A DNA stretch of 43,748 nucleotides from an uncultured Acetatifactor sp. (GTDB lineage Bacteria > Bacillota > Clostridia > Lachnospirales > Lachnospiraceae): positions 1,560 to 45,307 of the forward strand of contig CAJUAB010000035.1 in the NCBI GenBank assembly GCA_910583845.1, written 5' to 3'. This document shows positions 24,727-32,141 of the stretch, in pieces. The position numbers and the translations under genes are program-made. Numbering within the stretch: the first letter of the stretch is position 1; every line of letters starts with the position of its first letter. A model generated the notes under the pieces. The model had not been told where the DNA came from. It saw nothing but the letters and a program-made list of their open reading frames with translations, and searched no databases.

Positions 24727-24760
24727 ATAAAATCCCCAAAACACATATGCTTTGGGGATT
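24727..24760 (-). terminator. Intrinsic terminator of rplM-rpsI
   Basis: A perfect 10-bp stem AATCCCCAAA / TTTGGGGATT (24731-24740 and 24751-24760) with a 10-nt loop and a following TTTTATCT on the - strand, 28 nt after the rpsI stop codon. Confidence 0.85.
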
Positions 24761-24787
24761 AAAATCCATATTTGATATTTCGTTTGT

Positions 24788-25183
24788 TTATCTCTTGCTG
24801 AACTGAGGCGCACGTCTCGCCGCTTTGAGGCCGTATTTCTTTCTCTCTTTCATACGGGGGTCTCTGGTCAGATAACCGGCTTTCTTCAAGGTCGGTCTGT
24901 AATCCGCATCCGCCTGTAACAAAGCCCTTGCGACGCCGTGTCTGATCGCGCCGGCTTGGCCGGTATATCCGCCGCCCTTTACATTTACAATGATATCAAA
25001 CTTGTCTGCGGTCTCGGTAGCCACCAGAGGCTGGCGCACGATCACCTTCAGAGTCTCCAGACCAAAGTAATCATCCATGCTTCTCTTATTGATGGTCACA
25101 TCGCCCTTACCGGGTACCAGATATACTCTCGCGATGGACTTCTTTCTTCTGCCGGTTCCATAGTATTTTGCTGTCTTCGCCAT
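24788..25183 (-). CDS. rpsI: 30S ribosomal protein S9
   Basis: 131 aa, full length. It binds 16S rRNA in the head of the small subunit, and its C-terminal tail reaches the P-site tRNA. Recognised by YYGTGRRKKSIARVYLVPGKG, GGGYTGQAGAIRHGVARAL, RDPRMKERKKYGLKAARRA and the invariant C-terminal FSKR. It follows rplM by 22 bp and ends at a strong terminator. The usual upstream partner truA is separated from this operon by about 3.6 kb containing the MBOAT/SGNH pair and a gene-poor stretch. Confidence 0.97.
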   Translation of the reverse strand: MAKTAKYYGTGRRKKSIARVYLVPGKGDVTINKRSMDDYFGLETLKVIVRQPLVATETADKFDIIVNVKGGGYTGQAGAIRHGVARALLQADADYRPTLKKAGYLTRDPRMKERKKYGLKAARRAPQFSKR

Positions 25184-25205
25184 GATCTATTCTCCTTTCC
25201 GTCCT

Positions 25206-25634
25206 TTAGAATGTCAGCACTTCGGGCTTCTGGGCGGCGTGATTATGCTCAGGTCCCGCGTATACATGCAGCTTGGTGTACATCTGTCTTCCTAAAGGTC
25301 CCTTGGGAAGCATACCCTTGACAGCCAGTTCAATCACCTGCTCAGGCTTCTTGGCCATCTTCTCTCTCAGGGTAGTCTCCTTCATGCCGCCTACATAGTC
25401 GGAATGATGGCGATAAATCTTCTGGTCCAGCTTCCTGCCGGTAACCTTCACCTTCTCCGCGTTGATTACGATCACATAATCACCGCAATCCATATGAGGA
25501 GTAAAGATTGCCTTGTTCTTGCCTCTGAGCACCTTGGCAATCTCGGAAGCCAGACGTCCCAGGGTCTGATCTGTAGCGTCTACTACATACCACTTTCTAT
25601 CGATAGTAGCTGGACTAGCCATAAATGTTTTCAT
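25206..25634 (-). CDS. rplM: 50S ribosomal protein L13
   Basis: 142 aa, full length. An early-assembly protein of the large subunit that binds 23S rRNA. Landmarks are RKWYVVDATDQTLGRLAS, LRGKNKAIFTPHMDCGDYVIVINAEK as two adjoining motifs, YRHHSDYVGGMKE and the C-terminal YAGPEHNHAAQKPE. It starts at an ATG with GGAGG upstream, after a leader of about 195 nt, and is transcribed from a consensus SigA promoter together with rpsI. Confidence 0.97.
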   Translation of the reverse strand: MKTFMASPATIDRKWYVVDATDQTLGRLASEIAKVLRGKNKAIFTPHMDCGDYVIVINAEKVKVTGRKLDQKIYRHHSDYVGGMKETTLREKMAKKPEQVIELAVKGMLPKGPLGRQMYTKLHVYAGPEHNHAAQKPEVLTF

Positions 25635-25831
25635 TGCGTTACCTCCGTATTACTTTGTCCTTAGACTTAGTTGGCTGGCTCCTTCCCTCTTTAAGCCGCA
25701 GATGTCCGGCTGCCGCTCAAAGGCTTCCAGGGCCTGATTCATTTTATCTCCATGCCTCGTCGGGGCTTTGACTCGGCAATAAGAAGCTATATAAAAAGCA
25801 TATGACACATGGCGCACTGACTCCGCCACAG
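25635..25831 (-). promoter_or_regulatory. Leader of rplM-rpsI (possible L13 autoregulatory leader)
   Basis: About 195 nt of untranslated leader between the promoter at 25838-25866 and the rplM start. GC-rich complementary stretches are visible. In Firmicutes an L13 leader RNA is known near the rplM start; I did not verify its conserved core here. Confidence 0.45.
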
Positions 25832-25837
25832 TGATTA

Positions 25838-25866
25838 ATTATATTATAGGTTTTCCCCGCTGTCAA
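25838..25866 (-). promoter_or_regulatory. SigA promoter of rplM-rpsI
   Basis: On the - strand TTGACA (25866-25861), a 17-nt spacer and TATAAT (25843-25838), a perfect match to the housekeeping consensus. Start of transcription would be near 25831. Confidence 0.9.
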
Positions 25867-26016
25867 TATGATTTTTACACTTTTTTCCGCTTATCAGGCT
25901 TTTATTCTCAGGCTCTGTCGGCCTGTTCTCTATTGCGCATCGGTTGTACGTGGACCGTCAGATTGGTTTGTGATTTGCCTGCGAACAGCTTTGCTGTCAG
26001 GCGTTACACACCAAGC

Positions 26017-26050
26017 AAAAAGCCGATAGAAGCGCATTTTCTATCGGCTT
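26017..26050 (-). terminator. Intrinsic terminator of a small transcript
   Basis: A perfect stem of 11-12 bp with outer arm AGCCGATAGAA (26021-26031) and TTCTATCGGCT (26039-26049), followed on the - strand by TTTTTG. No ordinary gene lies upstream on that strand; it would end the transcript carrying the two small ORFs at 26184 and 26359. Confidence 0.75.
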
Positions 26051-26183
26051 ATGCCCAAATTTTTTTACCCTATGTATTTTGCAGGCTTTCGCCACAAAAG
26101 AATGCGCCAAATGCTTCTATCAAATACTCTGTCACTTTAGCAGTTTTGGTTCTGCAAGTTTGTTCAGCCCTTTAGCCGACAAA

Positions 26184-26234
26184 TTACAAGGAGTACACGA
26201 TACGGTGGGAATCTTTTGTATGGGGCATACCCAT
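26184..26234 (-). CDS. Small ORF, 16 residues, strong ribosome binding site
   Basis: ATG at 26234 preceded by TAGGAGG 6 nt upstream; encodes MGMPHTKDSHRIVYSL and stops. Not recognised. It is either a real small peptide, a regulatory ORF, or the start of a decayed element. It shares a candidate transcript with the 22-residue ORF upstream. Confidence 0.35.
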   Translation of the reverse strand: MGMPHTKDSHRIVYSL

Positions 26235-26358
26235 AATAATCCTCCTATGGAGCGGTTTCCAAGCCTGTGTGGATCCTCCTTCACATCCCTTGCCGCTGTG
26301 CGGACGCCTCTCTGGGCCTTATGATTAACGCCGTATCAGTTGCTGCATCGCATCCGAA

Positions 26359-26427
26359 TCACCTTTGTTCGGTTTTAATGATGCGACCTTGTATTAAGGG
26401 AGCGGGCAAGTTCAAAATGGCTTTCAT
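26359..26427 (-). CDS. Small ORF, 22 residues, strong ribosome binding site
   Basis: ATG at 26427 preceded by AAGGAGGTG 8 nt upstream, a near-ideal Shine-Dalgarno. The peptide starts MKAILNLPAPLIQGRII and ends TEQR. Not recognised. A promoter-like TTGAAG-N17-TATGGT lies 40-70 nt upstream, and a terminator lies downstream at 26017-26050. Confidence 0.4.
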   Translation of the reverse strand: MKAILNLPAPLIQGRIIKTEQR

Positions 26428-26468
26428 GATAAACACCTCCTTATACTTACCCTTTGTAGAGTAAATTT

Positions 26469-26497
26469 ACCATAACACAATCGCAATTATTCTTCAA
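26469..26497 (-). promoter_or_regulatory. Probable SigA promoter of the small-ORF transcript
   Basis: On the - strand TTGAAG (26497-26492), a 17-nt spacer and TATGGT (26474-26469). Spacing is ideal and both boxes match 4 of 6 consensus bases. Confidence 0.5.
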
Positions 26498-26636
26498 GAA
26501 ATTCTGTTCACACTCAACAAAGTGTCGAGTGCCCGGGCTTCTGGGACTGATGTATTTACTATATATAAAAAGCGGCGGGCCGCAGCCTGCTTTGCGCATG
26601 TATCTTCTTCCCCCTCCCTCCCGGCATAGCTTCCAA

Positions 26637-26796
26637 AGCATGCTTTAAAAATGCTTTCTGTCAAATGTGCGTCGCAATTTGTGGGAAATTTGTGCCAAAG
26701 ACGGACGCATAACGGGTTATGGTACCTGAATTTGGCCCAAATATCACGCAAAGTGGGGTGTACAGATAGCGGGAATGATTTCTCAAACATGCTCCA
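26637..26796. repeat. Dispersed repeat family, copy B (full-length form)
   Basis: Starts AGCATGCTTTAAAAATGC and ends GAATGATTTCTCAAACATGCT; the ends are imperfect inverted repeats of each other. The interior aligns with copy A (GTGCGTCGCAATTTGTGGGA). Copy C consists of the two ends joined with the interior missing. The - strand frame contains FPTNCDAHLTES, as in copy A. Confidence 0.65.
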
Positions 26797-26825
26797 GCGC
26801 TGAGATGGAACCGTGCTTTCCCCGG

Positions 26826-27767
26826 TCAACGGGCCCCCGGATCTGTGACCCGCAGCCCCTCCCACAGCGGGGTCTGCCCATAGGCCTGCTCCAGGATCTC
26901 ATTCAGTTGCTCCCGCCCGGCGTGCTCTCCGCTGAAATGACTCAGATCCTCCGTCCATTCGTCGGGATAGTACCATATATCCTTCATATAATCCGGAAAC
27001 AGTCCGCTCATCGCTGTCTGCTCATAATCCCCCGCCAGAGCCGCCATTTCCTCCCGGTAATATTCCGCCACGGGAGAGGAATACAGATGCAGTGACGCCC
27101 CGTTTTCCCGGCAGAGCTGGTACAGCTTCTCCACATACAGGTCCGCGATCTCAAAGGGATGACTCTGCTCATAGACTTTCCCGTGGGTATTCATATAACT
27201 CAGCCCGATTTTCCGGCATACGGGGGAGTTTTCGATCATCCAGACCACATTTCTGTTCAGAAAAAAGGCACCGTAAGCACCTTTCATGGCCTTGCGTGTC
27301 CGTTCCTCCAGATATGGGAAGGTATCCGTTTCCACATAAGTCATGGCCGCGTATCTGTACCCCCATTCCAGATCAAAGGTCCTGGTGAGGGTCAGCGGAT
27401 GCATAATCAGAAAAACGTCCGTGGTTCCGGGATGGTTTTGCAGATATTCCCGGGCCAGGAGATATTGCCCCGGCATCATCAGCGCCGCGTTGGTGGCCAG
27501 AACACTTTTTTCGGGATTGTATTTCTCCAGCGGTGCCAGCATCTGCCTGCAAATGCTGTCGCCCGTCACCAGCTGCGTGGTCCCGTCCTGTCTCCTGGCC
27601 CGCTCAAAGCCCGGCAGCATGCCGCTCTCCTCCATGAAGTCCCGGGAATCCGTCACCGCGGCAATGATCGGACGGAAGGGGTCTCTGGCGGACAAAGCAA
27701 GAATCCCCCCGCATAGGGTTGTCATAATCAAAGAAAACAAACAGCACTTCCAAAACATTTTCAACAT
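26826..27767 (-). CDS. SGNH-hydrolase-like partner of MBOAT acyltransferase
   Basis: 313 aa from the ATG at 27767 (GGGGGAA upstream); a longer frame to 27815 would read through a hairpin. A signal anchor fills residues 1-25 (MLKMFWKCCLFSLIMTTLCGG). A GDS-like block (QLVTGDSICRQM) appears near residue 70, and a DLSHFSGEHAGREQLN segment with a D-x-x-H arrangement lies near residue 280, as in DltD/AlgJ/PatB-type proteins. The protein is thus likely extracytoplasmic and membrane-anchored. It directly follows the MBOAT gene, and together they would move an acyl group, usually acetyl, to a polysaccharide outside the membrane. The acceptor is not known. Family assignment rests on short motifs and context. 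Confidence 0.6.
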   Translation of the reverse strand: MLKMFWKCCLFSLIMTTLCGGILALSARDPFRPIIAAVTDSRDFMEESGMLPGFERARRQDGTTQLVTGDSICRQMLAPLEKYNPEKSVLATNAALMMPGQYLLAREYLQNHPGTTDVFLIMHPLTLTRTFDLEWGYRYAAMTYVETDTFPYLEERTRKAMKGAYGAFFLNRNVVWMIENSPVCRKIGLSYMNTHGKVYEQSHPFEIADLYVEKLYQLCRENGASLHLYSSPVAEYYREEMAALAGDYEQTAMSGLFPDYMKDIWYYPDEWTEDLSHFSGEHAGREQLNEILEQAYGQTPLWEGLRVTDPGAR

Positions 27768-27782
27768 ACATTCATTCCCCCG

Positions 27783-27828
27783 GAGCGTGTACACTTTGGA
27801 GCGCTTACGCTTCAAAGCGTGTACGCTC
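27783..27828 (-). other. Long intercistronic hairpin between MBOAT and SGNH-like genes
   Basis: Arms of 21 nt (27783-27803 and 27808-27828) with a CTTA loop pair with a few G-U or mismatched positions. It begins at the MBOAT stop codon and is followed directly by the next gene's ribosome binding site, without a T-run, so it is more likely an mRNA stability or processing element than a terminator. Confidence 0.6.
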
Positions 27829-29261
27829 TAAAACCTTGTATAAATAAAGTTCGATGCCCCCTGTCCGTACTCGCGTGCGACAACCAGCAGAATGCCCAGG
27901 GTCAGAACGATATAGGCGGCCCACCGGACCCCGCTGGGAAGCCTGCGGGCCGCGTAACGCTCGATGGAAATTTTCTTTTCATGCAGAAAATCCACCAGGA
28001 ACATCAGAACAATCCCCAAAAGGAGCAGGAGTAGTTCCGTTTTCGTCCTTCCCATCAGGTAGCTTCCATAGTAAGTCATTTCTTTGAACCGGAAACAGAA
28101 AAATATGCGATACAAAATTGCAAATGCCTGTTCCAGGCTTTCCGCCCGGAAAAACAGCCACGCGAAATCCACCAGAGCAAAGACGCCCATCCCCCTTACG
28201 ATCCGACGCGCCCGGCAAACGCCGGGATTTTCCATTCTCCCGGCATTCGTCGGTGCGGGGAGGCCCGGGCCTCTGTGTCTATGGGAGATCCCGCTTTCCA
28301 GAACCTGACAGACCCCGTGGATGGCCCCCCAGGCCAGATAGTGAGCGCCGCTCCCATGCCAAAGGCCGCTGATCAGAAATGTGGCCATTAAATTGCCGTA
28401 CTGCCTGCATTTACCCCTGCGATTCCCTCCCAGCGGAATGTAGACATAATCTCTCAGCCAGGAGGACAGGCTGATATGCCACCGCTTCCAGAAATCTCTG
28501 ACCGATACCGCGAAATAGGGCTGCCGGAAGTTCTCGCTGATTTCAAAGCCCAGGACCCCGGCCGCCCCCATGGCCAGAGCGCTGTAACCGGCAAAATCGC
28601 AGTACAGCTGCACCGCGTAGAGCACGGTGGCCCACAGCAGCGTTGCTCCCGGCATTTCCGCGTAATTTCCGTAGGCATAATCCACCATGCTGCCCAGCGG
28701 ATTAGCCAGTACCTGTTTTAACAGAAAGCCCCACAGCAGCAGATACAGGCCGGAGTGAACCCTGTCATAGTCAAAGTCCTTCCCCTCCCTGATCTGGGGC
28801 AGCAGCTCCGGCGCCCTCTGAATGGGACCGGACATGACGGTGGGAAAAAAAGTGACGTACACCATATAGCGCAGGGGATTTTTCTCGGGCCTCATACTGC
28901 CCCTGTAAACTTCTATCACATACCCCATGGCCTGCAGCGCGTAAAAGGATAATCCCAGCGGAACAAAAACGGATTTTGCCAACGGATACCGGAACAAAAA
29001 CAGCAACAGGATTTGTACCCCCGCGCAGAGAGCCACCAGGGCCTTCTTCCCCCGGCCCCTCTCCCGCCCCAGCAGCAGCCCCGCGCCATAGGTTGACGCC
29101 GCGCAGATGGCCAGTCCCACAAGATAGTGGATATCACCCGACAGATAAAAGAAAAGGCTTGCCAGACAGAGCCAGATATACTGAAAGCGCCGGGGGATTC
29201 TATAATGAACCACCGCCACGGCTGCCAAAAAAATGAGAAAACCAAATGATTGCAGCGTCAT
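27828..29261 (-). CDS. MBOAT-family membrane-bound O-acyltransferase
   Basis: 477 aa with about eleven hydrophobic segments. MBOAT landmarks: VTFFPTVMSGPIQRAPELLPQI as two adjoining motifs near residue 150, YCDFAGYSALAMGAAGVLGF, FWKRWHISLSSWLRDYVYIPLGGNR as two adjoining motifs, and the active-site FLISGLWHGSGAHYLAWGAIHG region with the invariant histidine. It is AlgI/DltB-like and would transfer acyl groups across the membrane to an SGNH-type partner, which is the next gene. The start codon overlaps the truA stop by 4 nt (ATGA), so the gene is translationally coupled to truA. No dltA/dltC is seen, which makes D-alanylation less likely than O-acetylation. Confidence 0.92.
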   Translation of the reverse strand: MTLQSFGFLIFLAAVAVVHYRIPRRFQYIWLCLASLFFYLSGDIHYLVGLAICAASTYGAGLLLGRERGRGKKALVALCAGVQILLLFLFRYPLAKSVFVPLGLSFYALQAMGYVIEVYRGSMRPEKNPLRYMVYVTFFPTVMSGPIQRAPELLPQIREGKDFDYDRVHSGLYLLLWGFLLKQVLANPLGSMVDYAYGNYAEMPGATLLWATVLYAVQLYCDFAGYSALAMGAAGVLGFEISENFRQPYFAVSVRDFWKRWHISLSSWLRDYVYIPLGGNRRGKCRQYGNLMATFLISGLWHGSGAHYLAWGAIHGVCQVLESGISHRHRGPGLPAPTNAGRMENPGVCRARRIVRGMGVFALVDFAWLFFRAESLEQAFAILYRIFFCFRFKEMTYYGSYLMGRTKTELLLLLLGIVLMFLVDFLHEKKISIERYAARRLPSGVRWAAYIVLTLGILLVVAREYGQGASNFIYTRF

Positions 29262-30010
29262 GATTCCTCTCCAAATTCATATTCCACCAGCGTCAGTCCC
29301 CGGGCCGGAGCGGTGGGCCCAGCTGCCCGGCGGTCGCAGGCCGCCAGCACCGCTTCCATATCCTCCGGCCTGCGCCTGCCCTGCCCCACTTCCAGCAGCG
29401 TACCGGCAATAATTCTTACCATATTATAGAGAAAACCGCTGCCGCAGATCCGGAGAACCAGCTCCGGCCCCTGTTCCAGCAGTTCCACGGAAAAAATATT
29501 CCTTACGGTGCTCTCCACCTGCGCGCCCGCCTGACAGAAGCTCTTAAAATCATGCTCCCCCACCAGACAGCCCGCCGCCCTGCGCATAGCCTCCACATCC
29601 AGAGTGTGATAGGTGAAAAAGGTATATAGTCTTCTGGTGGGCATGGGAAAGGCTCCCCGGTAGATCCGGTATTCGTAGGTCTTGCGGCTCTTCACGCGCC
29701 GGGGATGCCAGTCCGCCGCGACTTCCTCCGACCGCAGTATCCGGATGTCTTCCGGCAGGCGCTGGTTCAGAGCATAGGAAATCTTTTCCGCAGGTATGGG
29801 GGCGGCAGTGTCAAACACGGCGATATTGCCCAGGGCATGGACTCCCGCGTCCGTGCGGCTGGCCCCAATCACCTGAACGGCTTCTCCCAGCAGCTGTGTC
29901 AGGCAGCGGTTCAACTCGCTCTCTATTGTGATACCGTTATTTTGCAGCTGCCAGCCGTGATAGGCTGTACCGTCGTAGGCCACGGTCAGGCGCACTCTCT
30001 TTTTATCCAT
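29258..30010 (-). CDS. truA: tRNA pseudouridine(38-40) synthase
   Basis: 250 aa from the ATG at 30010, matching the usual length near 245; the open frame to 30067 has no good ribosome binding site. It isomerises uridines 38-40 in the anticodon arm of tRNAs. Family features: RLTVAYDGTAYHGWQLQ, the catalytic aspartate in GASRTDAGVHALGN, ADWHPRRVKSRKTYEYRI, HDFKSFCQAG and the C-terminal GFLYNMVRIIAGTLLEVGQG as two adjoining motifs. It normally follows ecfT and does so here, separated by a 271-bp stretch of short tandem repeats. Confidence 0.96.
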   Translation of the reverse strand: MDKKRVRLTVAYDGTAYHGWQLQNNGITIESELNRCLTQLLGEAVQVIGASRTDAGVHALGNIAVFDTAAPIPAEKISYALNQRLPEDIRILRSEEVAADWHPRRVKSRKTYEYRIYRGAFPMPTRRLYTFFTYHTLDVEAMRRAAGCLVGEHDFKSFCQAGAQVESTVRNIFSVELLEQGPELVLRICGSGFLYNMVRIIAGTLLEVGQGRRRPEDMEAVLAACDRRAAGPTAPARGLTLVEYEFGEES

Positions 30011-30101
30011 GAATTTCTCATTCCCTTTTTTGGTTACATACATCTTCCCGCCCGTCCTCCATTCCACCGGAAGTGGAGCTTCCGGAACGCCAGGGGACCG
30101 G

Positions 30102-30294
30102 TGCCAGGCAAAATTCCGGCGATGACGCAGGGGATACGCTCACAGCAAAATCCCGGCGGCGGTGGAGATATGCTCATAGCAAAACTCCGGCGGCGACGCA
30201 GGGGATACGCTCACAGCAAATCTCCGACAGCGACAGTGGGGATTTGCTCACAGCACATCTCCGGCGATGGCGTGGATACACTCACAGCAAAATC
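30102..30294. repeat. Degenerate 34-37 bp tandem repeats at the 3' end of ecfT
   Basis: The core CTCACAGCAAAATC occurs at 30139, 30173, 30210, 30247 and 30281 (steps 34, 37, 37, 34), with a sixth degraded copy near 30106. The copy at 30281 contains the ecfT stop codon and its last codons (VTVGILL), so the other units are copies of the gene's 3' end. Confidence 0.8.
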
Positions 30295-31082
30295 CCCACC
30301 GTCACCTTGCACCCCAGATACAGCAGAATGCACAGATACGCCAGCCGGTCCCTGCGCCGGTAAACCAGCGGTTTCATCTTGGTGCGTCCCTCTCCGCCGT
30401 GGTAACAGCGCGCCTCCATGGCCATGGCCAGGTCGTTGGCCCGTCGAAAGGCGGAGATGAACAGCGGCACCAGCAGCGGCACCATGGCTCTGGCCCGCTT
30501 GACCAGGTTGCCGCTCTCAAAGTCCGCCCCTCTGGCGATCTGCGCCTTCATGATTTTGTCTGTCTCCTCCAGCAGAATGGGGATAAAGCGAAGGGCTATG
30601 GACATAATCATAGCCACTTCATGCACAGGCACCCGAAAGAGTTTCAGCGGGCGCAGTCCCTTCTCCATGCCGTCCGTCAGATGGTTGGGGGTGGTGGTCA
30701 GCGTCATGATAGAGGAACCGATGATCAGATAGCACAGCCGCAGGGCCATGAACACCGCGTTGTGCAGCCCTTCCCGGGTGACAGTCAGCTTCCAGAGGTT
30801 CACCAGGGGCTCCCCTGGCGTCAGGAACAGATTGAACACCACCGTGATCAGCAGCAGAAACACAATGGCCTTCATGCCCCGCACCATAAATCGGAAGGGC
30901 ACATGGGACAGGCTGATAACCAGGGCCAGGAACAGGGCGGCCAGTATATAGCCTGCTACATTTTCGAACAAAAACAGGGAAATAATATACAATAGCGTCC
31001 CCGCCAGCTTCACCCTTGGGTCCAGCCGGTGTATAACGGACTCTGTCTGATAATATTGTCCCAGCGTGATATCTCTCAGCAT
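30282..31082 (-). CDS. ecfT: ECF transporter transmembrane protein EcfT
   Basis: 266 aa with GAGGT before the ATG. It is the membrane scaffold of group II energy-coupling-factor vitamin and metal transporters, linking the two ATPases to interchangeable S-components. Features: YYQTESVIHRLDPRVKLAG at the N-terminus, four to five hydrophobic segments, and the two cytoplasmic Ala-Arg-Gly-type coupling motifs, here KAQIARGADFESG and MAMEARCYHGGEGRT. Follows ecfA2 by 145 bp. Its last residues (VTVGILL) are encoded inside a tandem repeat that continues past the stop. No S-component gene lies in the window. Confidence 0.95.
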   Translation of the reverse strand: MLRDITLGQYYQTESVIHRLDPRVKLAGTLLYIISLFLFENVAGYILAALFLALVISLSHVPFRFMVRGMKAIVFLLLITVVFNLFLTPGEPLVNLWKLTVTREGLHNAVFMALRLCYLIIGSSIMTLTTTPNHLTDGMEKGLRPLKLFRVPVHEVAMIMSIALRFIPILLEETDKIMKAQIARGADFESGNLVKRARAMVPLLVPLFISAFRRANDLAMAMEARCYHGGEGRTKMKPLVYRRRDRLAYLCILLYLGCKVTVGILL

Positions 31083-31227
31083 ACACTTATACCTCGTGTC
31101 TCAATTTCCTCAGGAGAAATGCGGCATCCAAACAGCGCGGCCCACAGTCTCCCTGTTCCAGTGCTCGCGAAATGCGGTCCGGAATACATCCGAGGCCGGC
31201 ACAGCGCGTCTCCCCGCTCCTCCGGCC

Positions 31228-32094
31228 TCAGCAGACGTTACTTGGGGATGAGGAAATTGCCTGCATAATGCTGTCCGCCGCCTCCTGTATAGTGGTGATA
31301 TCCGTATCCACAGGCAGGCCGCTTTCTTTCAGCGTATGCAGGATATAAGTCACCTGGGGCGCTCCCAGCCCCATCTTCTCCAGTTCCCGGTAGCGTCTGA
31401 AAATCCTGCGGGGTATGTCATCATATACAATCTTTCCCCCATTCATCACAATAATTCTGTCCACATACTCGGCCACATCATCCATGCTGTGGCTGACCAG
31501 CAGAATGGTGATATGGGTCTGGGTCTGCAATTGCCGGATCTGGTCCAGTATCTCCCTGCGGCCCCTGGGGTCCAGTCCGGCGGTGGGCTCGTCCAGAATC
31601 AGGATTTCCGGCTGCATGGCCAGAACTCCCGCAATCGCCACCCGGCGTTTCTGTCCGCCGGAAAGTTCAAAGGGGGACTGGTCATACAGCTCCTTTGGCA
31701 CCCCCACTCTGATCAGCGCCTCCCGGGCCCGGCGTTCCACCTCTTCCCGCTCCAGCCCCAGGTTTTTGGGACCAAAACACACATCCGAAAACACATCCGC
31801 CTCGAACAGCTGATGTTCCGGATACTGAAATACCAGCCCCACCTTACTGCGCAGTTCCTTTTTATCAAAATCTCTGGCGTCAATATCCCTGCCATTGAAA
31901 TAAATATGTCCGCTGGTGGCCTTCACCAATCCGTTCAGATGCTGCATAAGCGTGGACTTTCCGGAACCGGTATGGCCGATTACTCCTATGAACTGCCCCT
32001 CCGGGATCGTCAGACTGATATCGTCCAGCGCCTTATGGGACAGAGGCGCGTCCGGGTCATATATATAACTTACATGGTCAACTTTGAGTGCCAT
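31228..32094 (-). CDS. ecfA2: ECF transporter ATPase EcfA2
   Basis: 288 aa from the ATG at 32094 with AGGAGA 8 nt upstream; a TTG-started extension to 32118 is less likely. ABC ATPase motifs: Walker A GHTGSGKSTLMQHLNG, Q-loop FQYPEHQLFEADV, signature ELSGGQKRRVAIAGVLA, Walker B EILILDEPTAGLDP and H-loop LLVSHSMDDVAEY. Works with EcfA1 and EcfT in the ECF module for vitamin uptake. Lies 47 bp after ecfA1. Confidence 0.95.
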   Translation of the reverse strand: MALKVDHVSYIYDPDAPLSHKALDDISLTIPEGQFIGVIGHTGSGKSTLMQHLNGLVKATSGHIYFNGRDIDARDFDKKELRSKVGLVFQYPEHQLFEADVFSDVCFGPKNLGLEREEVERRAREALIRVGVPKELYDQSPFELSGGQKRRVAIAGVLAMQPEILILDEPTAGLDPRGRREILDQIRQLQTQTHITILLVSHSMDDVAEYVDRIIVMNGGKIVYDDIPRRIFRRYRELEKMGLGAPQVTYILHTLKESGLPVDTDITTIQEAADSIMQAISSSPSNVC

Positions 32095-32141
32095 CCTGAT
32101 TCTCTCCTGCTTTGACAATTTGTATATGCCGATGCGGACTG

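Noticed and set aside
26494..26865. 123-codon - strand frame
   Set aside because: Runs from the SGNH-like gene's 3' end through dispersed repeat B; the apparent similarity to short Lachnospiraceae ORFs is explained by the repeat.
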